DNA from: Arenicellales bacterium
GTDB taxonomy: Bacteria > Pseudomonadota > Gammaproteobacteria > Arenicellales > JAJDZL01
DNA length: 64,000 nucleotides
NCBI GenBank assembly: GCA_958295885.1
Contig: OY282380.1
Span: 930,001 to 994,000 of the forward strand
Direction: 5' to 3'
In this document: one piece after another, positions 20,625-29,469 of the stretch
Position numbering within the stretch: the first letter of the stretch is position 1
Layout: every line of letters begins with the position of its first letter
Notes under the pieces: generated by a model
Seen by the model: only the letters and a program-made list of their open reading frames with translations
Told to the model about the DNA's origin: nothing
The model's database searches: none
Translations under genes and position numbers: made by a program

Positions 20625-20708
20625 GGAAATTGTTTCGAACTCCTTATCCAAAACAAATTTCATATTGCTGTGTTGAGTGAGTGATTGGATTCACGAAATG
20701 TCTGTCAG

Positions 20709-21149
20709 CTATGTGATTTCGCCTACTCCGGACAGCAGGCTTTCCAAACTCCCAATCTCCATTTCTTTGCTTCTGATCACTTGAGCTAGGAGATCATTTG
20801 CTGACACGACCGCGATCAGCTCACCTGCTCTTACGACGGGCAGGTGCCGAAAACCCTTGCTGACCACAATCTGCATACACTCGTCAATACTCTCATCTGG
20901 ATTTACAGTTTGAACATTTTCAGTCATGACTTCGGATATCAAAGTAGTTTTGGCAGATCGTCCAAGGAGACCCACTCTGCGAGTGTAATCTCTCTCACTG
21001 AAAATTCCAACTAAATTTCCTGAGTGGACTACCGGAACAACTCCGATGTTTCTTTCCGCAAGTATGTTTAATGCATCCAATACTGTATCATCAGGAGAAA
21101 CTGTCCAAACAGTGCTGCCACCTCGAATTAAGGCTGAAATCGGTAACAT
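20709..21149 (-). CDS. CBS-domain pair protein
   Basis: This 146-residue protein is made only of two CBS domains (about residues 8-60 and 72-128), with the repeated patterns VVPVVHSGNLVGIFSERDY and HLPVVRAGELIAVVSANDLL. Such stand-alone pairs bind adenine nucleotides and act as energy or redox sensors. The partner is unknown. It is probably transcribed alone. Confidence 0.88.
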   Translation of the reverse strand: MLPISALIRGGSTVWTVSPDDTVLDALNILAERNIGVVPVVHSGNLVGIFSERDYTRRVGLLGRSAKTTLISEVMTENVQTVNPDESIDECMQIVVSKGFRHLPVVRAGELIAVVSANDLLAQVIRSKEMEIGSLESLLSGVGEIT

Positions 21150-21847
21150 TTTTGTCCTCCGTAATGATTAATCTGTACGCCGGGCAAAGGCGAAACTTAG
21201 GTGCTGCGATAAACCAATTCATGTCAGATTTACTTCTATTCCGTTCCCTCACTCTCCGTTAGGCCCGGCTCGAAAATTCTGCAGCTCAGCGATTTTTCAG
21301 CACTCGCTGCTTCGAGTACCGACAAAAATCGTTTCGCATCAAATTCAAACCAAATTCATCATCTGCTCCACTTTGGGAAATTCCTCAAAGCAGAATTGGC
21401 TGATTTTTCCGGTAAGTGTTGGTTTTAAGGCAAACTCTACTCTTGAATCGATAAAACTTTAAATCAATTATAAAGCTGGTAATTCCTTTGACTCAGCTGT
21501 TGAAGATTGCAGCAGCAATTCTAACTTTCGGATTTCAGTTTCGAACTGATTCTTGCAAAGAATCGTAAGTCATTGGTATCATTGTACTATGCACTTAAGC
21601 CAATTTTGACAATAATTTCGAACGCCATCTCGGTGTGAGTCAAGAACTGAATCGTTCGCTGTGAGCGGCGGTGTTGAATTGAACCAGTGATCGGTCTCGG
21701 AGCATCTCCTTATCTCGGCCGCGCGATGCACATGCTAAAATGTTCGCAACTGATTCACCAAATCGGATTTGCTTTCACAAGTTAGGTGATGTTCTACAGG
21801 ATTGGGCAATGAAGTGTTCAATCTGATCATTAGAATTATTGAAATTT
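21150..21847. other. Gene-less stretch upstream of tRNA-Lys
   Basis: About 700 bases hold no frame that resembles a protein on either strand. The tRNA-Lys promoter should lie at the right end, but no clear -35/-10 pair was identified. Confidence 0.5.
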
Positions 21848-21920
21848 GGGCCGTTAGCTCAGTTGGCAGAGCAGTTGACTCTTAATCAATTGGTCCGGGG
21901 TTCGAATCCCTGACGGCCCA
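21848..21920 (+). tRNA. tRNA-Lys (anticodon CTT)
   Basis: The acceptor stem GGGCCGT/ACGGCCC pairs fully. The D-arm GCTC...GAGC, the anticodon stem GTTGA/TCAAT with loop CTCTTAA (anticodon CTT), and the T-arm with TTCGAAT are all visible. Discriminator A is at 21920, and CCA is not encoded. It is flanked on both sides by gene-poor DNA. Confidence 0.95.
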
Positions 21921-22428
21921 CACATTAAGCAAGTCGGCACTTTCTCACGTCTCAACTCGGAGAATCGCAATTCTGCCCGAAGTGGCCGCGTTCTCGGTCC
22001 TTTGAATCTTAACATGGATGTCAGAACTTTTTTCAGACAAAGGCTTGTTTGATGATCCAGCGATCTATGCAAGCTGCGGTCCGTCTGTGAACTCGATCAA
22101 TGCCATTCTCGAATTCACGGCAAGTTTGACGGACTGTCTTTGCAGCAGCTTCGTCTGAAACTGCAACCATCTATTCTGCCCTGCAAATTCAAAACTGATT
22201 GCGGCAGAATAGATGCAAACGACAATAAGCCTCATATCGAGCATCGAGTTCTTTATTGTTCGGAAAAGAGTGCGAATCAACCGCACCCCAATTCATATGT
22301 CTGCAGTGCTTTTGATTTCGAATGAACCACCTCGAAAATTAAATTTGAGATTTCGAATCGGTTCGCAGTGCGCGATGATCTGCTGCCGATGTTCTCAGAC
22401 AGGCGCCAGCGAAAATGTGCAGTTTATT
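21921..22428. other. Gene-less stretch after tRNA-Lys
   Basis: I see no convincing gene here. Short frames on both strands lack recognisable motifs or ribosome-binding sites. Confidence 0.45.
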
Positions 22429-22581
22429 TCAGTTGGTTGATGATGGACTGTCTGAAACGCCATCGATTTTAGTCACGATGGCAGCCCATCGTATTTTAAT
22501 GTTGTATTTATCTAACGGGTTGAGGTGCTGAATTCCTTCCGCATCAATGGATTCAATATCTGGATCATTTGGCGTTTCCAT
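22429..22581 (-). CDS. Possible 50-aa acidic protein downstream of Panacea gene
   Basis: This short frame starts with ATG inside the end of the Panacea-domain gene (17-base overlap, shifted frame). It would encode 50 residues beginning METPNDPDIESIDAEG and ending SPSSTN. The overlap would permit translational coupling. I recognise no family, and composition alone does not prove coding. If real it could be the partner of the Panacea protein, although known Panacea-linked toxins are usually larger. Confidence 0.25.
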   Translation of the reverse strand: METPNDPDIESIDAEGIQHLNPLDKYNIKIRWAAIVTKIDGVSDSPSSTN

Positions 22582-23050
22582 GTTTTGATCGTTTAAGTTT
22601 GTTTTTGAAATGAACCGAAATCAAATCGTTAGGAATAATGATGTTTCTCCTATTTGGCACATATGTAGCGTGCCATGGCCCGCCTTCAATGTGCGTCAAG
22701 GCTGACAATTGGTTCGCGTTGAGATTTCTGTACAATTTGTAGACACTGGCCAGAAGGCTATCGATTTCTGAATCAATAGCACTTTCTTGAACAAGCTGAA
22801 TCGGATCAAGCCTGTATATTCCAAATGGTCGAAACGCGTAGTATATGCTTGGAATGACAGGTCCATATCTCCATGCTTGGACATAATCGTTAACCAAGGG
22901 TTTTTCGATGATCGCCAAAGTCCATCCGTGCGCCATGTACGTGAGTTTGAGCAAACGCATAATCGACATTAGTTCGCCTCGCTGCTTCGCAAGCTCAATC
23001 AGGCAGTTTGCGATTTGCCGACTGTCATATGGAGGGGACATTTTTGTCAT
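22565..23050 (-). CDS. Panacea-domain (SocA/GepA-like, DUF4065) protein
   Basis: This 161-residue protein has the features of the Panacea antitoxin domain: the N-terminal helix region with LMRLLKLTYMAHGW-type sequence (about residues 30-45), the strand-turn YVQAWRYGPVIPSIYYAF (about 56-73), and the late motif LSALTHIEGGPWHATY. Family members act as antitoxins, or as proteolytic adaptors such as SocA. I see no recognisable toxin on either side, so it is an orphan here. An in-frame internal Met at codon 4 is an alternative start. Confidence 0.85.
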   Translation of the reverse strand: MTKMSPPYDSRQIANCLIELAKQRGELMSIMRLLKLTYMAHGWTLAIIEKPLVNDYVQAWRYGPVIPSIYYAFRPFGIYRLDPIQLVQESAIDSEIDSLLASVYKLYRNLNANQLSALTHIEGGPWHATYVPNRRNIIIPNDLISVHFKNKLKRSKHGNAK

Positions 23051-23777
23051 TTTATAAAGACATCAATGTTGAAATTTACCCAAATGGCAACGGATTCACC
23101 TGCCTCATTCACGTATTTGTGACGTTTGGATTGTAACCGAACAAATGTCATTTCGAATAGACTATTTTTATAGCGCCTTTATTGTTCAGATGCGATTTTT
23201 CGTAATTCCAGACTTCTGTGTAATATCCAGATCACGATGCAGTTTCATTGAGTGCAAACCCTTCAATATAAATCCCTATCGCCTGTTGTTGAAAGATTAT
23301 CAAGCACTGCATTTGCGTTCGACGGCGGACTCTGAATTATTTTTGACGGGGTTTGCACCAAAAAGCATTGGATTTTCGGCTCTTTCTGTCGGTCCACACC
23401 TAAATTGACGGTGAAAACATTACGAATCAGAAAAAAACAATTTGAGCGACGTGTCGAAGAAATTGCGGCGTACCGTTAAGAGGTAAGAAGGCTTGACTGC
23501 AACCTCTATGGCTCTTTAAATTTACCGCTAAATTCGCTTCAGAGAACATTTGATGCAGTCGAAGCGTCTGCTAATTAAACCGAGATTCTAGACCATTAAA
23601 TTAGATAAGTGATTGATAATTAGTAGAAAATCGGAATCTTAACAATTAATCTACTGGATACGCTTTGACCAGTTCCAAAGCGCGTTTCTGGAACGGTGAC
23701 AGTTACGTATCGAGTCGTGTTTGACGAGAACATTGCTGAATCTGTTTAGGCAGCAAAATTTCGGGTCATCCACTGTT
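23051..23777. other. Eroded stretch left of the gamma-glutamyltransferase remnant
   Basis: No intact gene is present. Near 23699-23746 (plus) the reading TVTYRVVFDENIAESV, followed by a stop, is reminiscent of the gamma-glutamyltransferase region just before the part preserved at 23778-24017, but in another frame. The rest is unrecognised. Confidence 0.4.
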
Positions 23778-24017
23778 CAGAATTCTTTTGCGCCGCATGA
23801 AGTTTTTCCGAATATAGTCAACTTGGAAGAGAGTATCGGTGAAGAAGTATATGAACGGCTTAGGAAGCGCGGGCACGATGTTTAAGTAGTGCCCAACTGG
23901 ACGGAGGGTTATCTGCTTGCCATCGAACGGAACAGCAAAAACGGTCTGTTTGAAACTGGTTACGACCCGCGTGGTGCGAAAGGTGATGCGTTTCGGGCCG
24001 GTGCTTGTTGCTGTTAG
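23778..24017 (+). pseudogene. Gamma-glutamyltransferase C-terminal remnant
   Basis: One frame reads FPNIVNLEESIGEEVYERL then RKRGHDV, an in-frame TAA (23883-23885), then VVPNWTEGYLLAIE and a GYDPRGAKGDAFRAG ending. This order (LEESI...RGHDVxVVP...GxxDPRG-AG) is that of the extreme C-terminus of gamma-glutamyltranspeptidases. The stop could have arisen from GAA by one base change. The rest of the roughly 550-codon gene is missing or unrecognisable upstream, so this is a decaying remnant. Confidence 0.65.
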
Positions 24018-24590
24018 AACAGATCCTTTCTTAAAATTGATGGGAACTTTTCAGCACTGAGATCAACTCGGAATATCAAATTCATGCTGTCTGCAGGCAG
24101 CTTTTACGGAGGTCTTTAACAACAGTGCTATCGTCATCGGCTCGACTCCTCCAAGCGCCAGAGTAATAGAGCCGGCGATTCATGCGAAGAAACGACGCAG
24201 TCGCCGAACTCATATGAATGAGCGTGGTTTGCCGGCCGGCGGGGGTGAAAGTTCATCGGGTGCGCACTGATGCGGTAGGTTATCAGTGCAAAGTATCGGA
24301 TTAGTTGGCAGCCAAGCAGATTGGCGATGCGATTCGTGCCAGGATGTGTGGCGCGATCAGGGAGTCGACCGAAGATGCCAGGGAACAGGATTGGCAGCCA
24401 CTGCAGTTGCGAGATGGTCCTGCGTCTGAGCAGGTGTGAACGTTTTGCACGCTGTACGTGATGACTGCTAAACAGAATACGTTTGAATTGGTGATTCAAC
24501 CTCCCTTTAGAAATCAGAAATTCTTGTCTTTCACAACTCGCGCACCCAAATTTTCTCAAAAAAATATCTCCAATCTCGAATGTTTTTTAT
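24018..24590. other. Gene-less stretch before nnrU
   Basis: No frame resembles a known protein. A stretch near 24310-24438 can be read as AAKQIGDAIRARMCGAI and so on, which looks protein-like, but I cannot assign it. It may be another eroded gene. Confidence 0.4.
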
Positions 24591-25262
24591 TCAACCAAAT
24601 ATCGAGGGATGCAGAAAGCGCGCGATTAGTGCAACCGCAACTCCGGCGATGACCGCCACCGGGCGCAATTCCTTCAGGCCTCGTACGGCACCACGTTTGG
24701 TGAACGGTATGAAAGCCGTAGCTGCGTGGAATTTTTTGAATTGTACGTCGCTCCCCGCGAGTTTTCTCTGGTCTTGATGCCAACACCCGATCAGGGCAAA
24801 AATAACGAAACCGCCAAAGAACGTCACGTCACTTAAGAAACCATTGGCAACCATGTGTGCGAAACCCCAGAGTCCGATACCCATAAATACCGGATGACGC
24901 GTAATTCGCTGCACTCCGACGGGCTCATCGCGAGGGACACTCATCACCGCTGCCGGACTCGGTGTTAGAATACCGGACACCACGAGCACGAATCCGATCA
25001 AATTTATCAATTCAAGTAAATATCGAATTCCCTGACTGTCAATTACCAACCATATTAACGGTCCAGAGTGGAGATTAGTGGAAGCGTAGAATACCAAAGG
25101 TGCGAAAAAAACGAATGCGAGAAGCGAATAAAAGGCAATGAATCGCTTTTCTCCAATCAACGCAACCAGTTTCGGCCGAAATTTACTACTTGAAAGCACC
25201 ATGTGGCTTAGTGCGAACAGTAACCATAGGATCGCGATTACAAAAGATTCTTTCATTGGCAT
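24591..25262 (-). CDS. NnrU-family membrane protein
   Basis: This is a 223-residue integral membrane protein with about six helices. The family signature is the cytoplasmic RITRHPVFMGIGLWGFAHMVANG (about residues 119-141), the methyltransferase-like RHP motif shared with NnrU and isoprenylcysteine methyltransferase-like proteins. NnrU was named for its link to nitrite and nitric-oxide reductase expression in alpha-proteobacteria. Relatives are widespread and their biochemical role is unknown. No denitrification genes flank it. The narGHJI operon is 27 kb away. Confidence 0.85.
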   Translation of the reverse strand: MPMKESFVIAILWLLFALSHMVLSSSKFRPKLVALIGEKRFIAFYSLLAFVFFAPLVFYASTNLHSGPLIWLVIDSQGIRYLLELINLIGFVLVVSGILTPSPAAVMSVPRDEPVGVQRITRHPVFMGIGLWGFAHMVANGFLSDVTFFGGFVIFALIGCWHQDQRKLAGSDVQFKKFHAATAFIPFTKRGAVRGLKELRPVAVIAGVAVALIARFLHPSIFG

Positions 25263-26381
25263 GCTCCAAAAGTTAAATGCTTAACCGTAGGCAACGAACA
25301 ATGTACCGGCGCAGTAAATTGAGATGCCTAGTCAATGACGCAACGAACGGGTAAGTTACGGACAGTTTGAATGCAGGCAGTGACCCGCGACTCACAACAT
25401 AGACCAAAGTATATTCAAATTACGTTGAGTAAAATCAATAGAAATTCATTCGAGTGCATGTTGTTTTAACCTGCAAATCTCTTAATCAGCAGAACACACT
25501 GCTTCGAAACGCGACATACGAATACCCAGGTGTTTCCCATGCTATCTTTTGGTCCATAAAATCCGGCAGGCGGCATCTAAAATGACACTCACACCACTTG
25601 GCTATTTCGCTCATTATCAAACAAATTCGGATATTTCGCACTGACTTGCTTAACGTGGGATGCCCCTGACGAATACCCGACGCTAGACGAACTCAACCAG
25701 TTTTTTTCAGCCTGAAACCGACTGACGCAACAGGAAATTTGAAAGATTGGAGACGACGCCGAATGCAGCAATCGGCTCGAATTCAATATGCCTCCATATA
25801 GGACTGTCAAAATCTAGTTGGCCACTTCAGACACCCGCTCGGTCACACGGCTGGCCGCGATGCCTGTCATGATTCAGCACGCGATGGAACACTGCCGAGA
25901 TGGCGCTGGCTTCCTAGCTGCGAAATTCGTCAACGGTGTTAGCCGCCAGCACTTACAGGAATCTGCCTGTGAGTTTGTTTACCGCTCAAACGGCGGTTGT
26001 AGCAAGATCAACTGCCGAACAGACTGCTCAATGCTGCCGCTGATCATGCCGCGTATTCATTTTGAGTCAAATCTGCTGAAACACCCATAAACCCAAATTT
26101 CTCGAAATACGAGAAAGAATGCCGTTCATGTAGGGTTAGCATGGGTCGCACTTCATTCAATAGTTTTATGTTTGATAAGAGTATCGGGTACTTATTGCTT
26201 CTCTCCAATTACATTCCAATGTCTGATCCATCTCCAGCTGACAAATCTTTCATGAGTTCGATTCCATTGATGCCCCTCCTGCGCGAAAACATTCAGCGAG
26301 AGCAAGTAGAAGACGCCAAAGACTCAGATGCAGTTATGGCCCCATGAAAGTCGCTTCTAAAATAATGCTTCATATCACCCT
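25263..26381. other. Eroded stretch between nnrU and the permease remnant
   Basis: About 1.1 kb hold no supportable gene. Frames of 60-90 codons exist on both strands (for example 25818-26090 plus) but have no recognisable motifs. The DNA probably contains degraded sequence, in keeping with the permease fragment to its right. Confidence 0.45.
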
Positions 26382-26699
26382 GTGTTCGAACATCTGCTTC
26401 ATAAAGTTCATCGAGCTGCGCTTGCTTTAAGTTTTCGCCCAGGTCAACTAATGAGAAAAGTTGAACTGCCCCTGGCACTTCCGTCCATAATGACAGGAGT
26501 GAATCAGGCAGTCATGCCGAGCTTGTTCGTGGTCGCAATCGCTGCCATAATTGGTGCAGGTGAACTGGGCTTTATCGTCGCTGGTGCATTGGTTCAGAGT
26601 GATGTTGGTCGTGGAGTGTTCGTCGGACTTGGAACCGCGTCAATTGCGACGATGGCCGACCGCTTGGTTCAAAAAGCAAATCAGGCAAACATGCCTTAA
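26382..26699 (+). pseudogene. Glycine-betaine/proline ABC permease (ProW-type) C-terminal remnant
   Basis: A 105-codon frame contains the C-terminal part of a ProW/OpuAB-like permease. RKVELPLALPSIMTGVNQ is the cytoplasmic EAA-loop region that contacts the ATPase. It is followed by a membrane segment (VVAIAAIIGAGELG) and the end DVGRGVFVGLG...DRLVQKAN. The first two thirds of the roughly 280-residue protein are missing. No ATPase or binding-protein gene is adjacent. It is a truncated remnant unlikely to work. Confidence 0.8.
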
Positions 26700-26760
26700 G
26701 GGATGCAAGGACTGCAAATTACAGAGCGTTGATCGTCACCCACATGTCGAACATGTCGTC

Positions 26761-26834
26761 GCCCCGGTAGCTCAGTTGGATAGAGCAGCCGCCTCCTAAG
26801 CGGCAGGTCAGACGTTCGAGTCGTCTTCGGGGCG
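26761..26834 (+). tRNA. tRNA-Arg (anticodon CCT)
   Basis: The acceptor GCCCCGG pairs with TCGGGGC with one G-U. The D-arm is GCTC...GAGC. The anticodon stem GCCGC/GCGGC has loop CTCCTAA, which gives CCT. The T-loop is TTCGAGT. Discriminator G is at 26834, and CCA is not encoded. It lies between the permease remnant and lptG. Confidence 0.93.
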
Positions 26835-26980
26835 CTTTCTCCTTACTGATAAAGCGCGTCTCTGCGAAGATATCCGGATGAATTCGAGATTTTGAAGTGC
26901 GTTGATCTCGAGCAGCCTCGAAATTTTCTAGTTTAGAAAATTCCCGGGTCAATTGGAAGAAGCAGGATAAATAAATTGCA

Positions 26981-28057
26981 CTAAATGCGACGAAGCATGA
27001 TGAATGCGAGAAGCGTGAAAACCAACAAAGTGCCAAACGTGCCTATAGAAGGTGTCAACCCGTTTAGAATTACGACGTAACCTGCAGACTGCTGAATTGC
27101 AAAATAAATTAAACCGAAAATCAGCCCGACCAATGCGAAGTGAGCGCGGCTCAGACCGCGACGTATGCGGAAAGTAAAAATCACTGAAAATAGAGCCATC
27201 ACAATAACAGACAGTGGAATTACGATTCGATTCCAAAATGCAAGCTCAAAAAATTCAGTTTTCAGTTGATTGGTCTGCAGGAATTGAATGACAGAGTGCA
27301 GCTGGTCGATTCGCAACTGAAATGGATCGCTTTCCTGCGCACCTAAAATTTTGAAATCCAGTGAGGACTCAAATTCCATGCTGTCACTAAACTGTCTATC
27401 CACCCCTGAATCAGTCAGCGTAGTTTCCACTACTTGATCCAGTTTGATTGAATCAACATCGTCATGAATCGAAGCATGACGAGCGCGCACATAACGGGCT
27501 AACTGTCCAGTTTCATCAAATTCATAAATCCAAACACCTGCAATGCTGTCCCGCTTGGAAATATTGTCGAAATACATGAACTGATTTCCATTGCGCACCC
27601 ATCGACTGAAATCGCCAATTTGACTGTCCGAATCAAGCCCTCTATCTGCCATGATGCGCGACCTGGCGGTTTCGCTCATTGGCACTACACTTTCACCCCA
27701 TAAGAATACAAAAAGAGAAAAAATAACGGAATACGCAGCTACGATGGTGGTGATCTGAATTTTTGACAGTCCTCCGGCCTGCAGCGCCACGAAACCGAGA
27801 TCTCTAGAGAACCCTGCGAGAGCAACTGTCGTTCCGATCACGAAAATCATGGGAGACAACTCGTACAGCATTGTCGGAACTGACGTTCCCAATACTTTAG
27901 CAATGTAGATCAACTGAGCATCTCCTTGCGTGCTTTGGACTAAATCCAAAAGAGCTAAAAACATATAAACCGCCAATAGCCAAATCGCCGACAAAAAGAT
28001 TTTCCCGAAAATCAATCGTCCAATACATCGTCCAACGATACTTGCGATAAACATCAT
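26981..28057 (-). CDS. lptG: LPS export ABC transporter permease LptG
   Basis: This is the inner-membrane permease that, with LptF and LptB2, extracts lipopolysaccharide from the inner membrane for delivery to LptC. A longer frame runs back into lptF, but similarity begins at MMFIASIVGRCIGRLIFG. Its ATG (28057) overlaps the lptF stop as ATGA, giving 358 residues. Paired N-terminal helices, a periplasmic beta-jellyroll domain (about residues 130-260) and three C-terminal helices fit the family. Confidence 0.94.
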   Translation of the reverse strand: MMFIASIVGRCIGRLIFGKIFLSAIWLLAVYMFLALLDLVQSTQGDAQLIYIAKVLGTSVPTMLYELSPMIFVIGTTVALAGFSRDLGFVALQAGGLSKIQITTIVAAYSVIFSLFVFLWGESVVPMSETARSRIMADRGLDSDSQIGDFSRWVRNGNQFMYFDNISKRDSIAGVWIYEFDETGQLARYVRARHASIHDDVDSIKLDQVVETTLTDSGVDRQFSDSMEFESSLDFKILGAQESDPFQLRIDQLHSVIQFLQTNQLKTEFFELAFWNRIVIPLSVIVMALFSVIFTFRIRRGLSRAHFALVGLIFGLIYFAIQQSAGYVVILNGLTPSIGTFGTLLVFTLLAFIMLRRI

Positions 28058-29154
28058 CTTGAACGAACTGAAGCTGAAAGTCGAACTCTGATAAAAGTCG
28101 TGATGTGATGCCGCATGTACATCCAGGTGATCAGCAGGATCATCGCGAGATGAGGCAACCAAAGAACCGAAACGGTATGATGTTGTCTGATGTAATCCGA
28201 TAGAAATCCCAATACGCTGTTGTAGAGAAAGTAAATTACGATGGCATTTAGTAAATGCCATCCCACTCGGGAAGACAGTTTCAGGGTGCCAATTACAAAA
28301 CCTAGCATAACGACGACCGCAATCGTAACCACTTTGGAAAGCCGCCAGTGCAATTCCGCATAGTCAAGTCTGTCATCGGATCGAATTAGTGACAATAGGG
28401 ACTTTACCTGTGGATCAAGCGTAGAAATATTAAAGTTATCTACCGGGATCAGTTCTTCATAAGAATCAAAGGACGCTGTCTCATATGTTTCCGTATCAGA
28501 GAACAGCTTGATTCTGCTTCCATTTGAGATTTCAATTAACCCACTCGCCTGTTCGATGTCGAATTCATAACCACCGTTCTGAGCAACAATAATTTCTTGT
28601 TGATTTGGTCTGACTTTCAAATAAAACAAGCGCATCACTCCAGGCATTTCCGAATCATCTTCCATGCTCAGGAAAACAACACTCGGTTTGGTTCCAACAG
28701 ATAGAAATGTTCCCGGCACGAACGGTGCCGAAGCGGTCTTTACCTGATAGCTGTCCAGCTCCTGTTCGAACTTCCGCTCCGCAAATGGGCTCACAATACA
28801 GGAAAGAACCACTACAATTGTTGCGGCTGCAATTGCGATTTGCGACGCGACGCTCATGTATCGTGCGGGACCGATTCCCGCTGTTGCATAAATTGTGATT
28901 TCGTTATCTCGGTGCCAGCGGAACAGCACTAGCAGGATGGCCATAAATAGAACTGGGGTGAACACGATATCCAAATACGTAATCATCTTGTACATCAGCA
29001 GTGAGCCGAGACCATCCACTGGCAACTGACCCTTAACCGCTCGACGCAAAAGAGCAAGAAATTTTACGATCACAAAAATTCCCAAGGTCAGCACCATGAC
29101 CGCGGTACAGAAAAAGACCGTTTCCTTGATTAAACTTTTTTCAAATGTTTTCAC
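28054..29154 (-). CDS. lptF: LPS export ABC transporter permease LptF
   Basis: This is the partner permease of LptG. It is 366 residues. The N-terminal MKTFEKSLIKETVFF coupling region and the helices around residues 15-110 are followed by a periplasmic domain and three C-terminal helices (LGFVIGTLKLSSRVGWHLL). The SPFAERKFEQELD and SNGSRIKLFSD segments are typical. It is translationally coupled to lptG and divergent from pepA. Confidence 0.95.
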   Translation of the reverse strand: MKTFEKSLIKETVFFCTAVMVLTLGIFVIVKFLALLRRAVKGQLPVDGLGSLLMYKMITYLDIVFTPVLFMAILLVLFRWHRDNEITIYATAGIGPARYMSVASQIAIAAATIVVVLSCIVSPFAERKFEQELDSYQVKTASAPFVPGTFLSVGTKPSVVFLSMEDDSEMPGVMRLFYLKVRPNQQEIIVAQNGGYEFDIEQASGLIEISNGSRIKLFSDTETYETASFDSYEELIPVDNFNISTLDPQVKSLLSLIRSDDRLDYAELHWRLSKVVTIAVVVMLGFVIGTLKLSSRVGWHLLNAIVIYFLYNSVLGFLSDYIRQHHTVSVLWLPHLAMILLITWMYMRHHITTFIRVRLSASVRSR

Positions 29155-29469
29155 GGCAGCTGATTCAGATTGATGGCTTCAGAAATTCTATTCTAATTCA
29201 AGTATCAAACAAAACTCGGAGTGAAAACCGCGATTGACTTAAATTGCTGCATGCCTTCATTTGAAACGAGTAAGTTTTTGCAATTCAATCCGTTCTGGCC
29301 TCGTGAAACAGAACAAAACCCACGTAATATTGTCAAATGTTGAAGCAAGTCGATTGTTACCGGAAAAGAATTCGCTGAACTGTGTGATTGAGTTCATCTG
29401 ATAAAATTGATCTGTCGCACATCCTTTCTTTTAGAAGAATCAACACTGTGATCGTTGAGGTACCAAACT
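29155..29469. promoter_or_regulatory. Divergent lptF / pepA promoter region
   Basis: About 315 bases between divergently transcribed essential genes should carry both promoters. No gene is visible. A GAGG ribosome-binding site for pepA is at 29457-29460, nine bases before its ATG. Confidence 0.4.

Noticed and set aside
25818..26090. 90-codon frame in the eroded zone
   Set aside because: No family resemblance, no ribosome-binding site, and cysteine-rich composition typical of chance frames.
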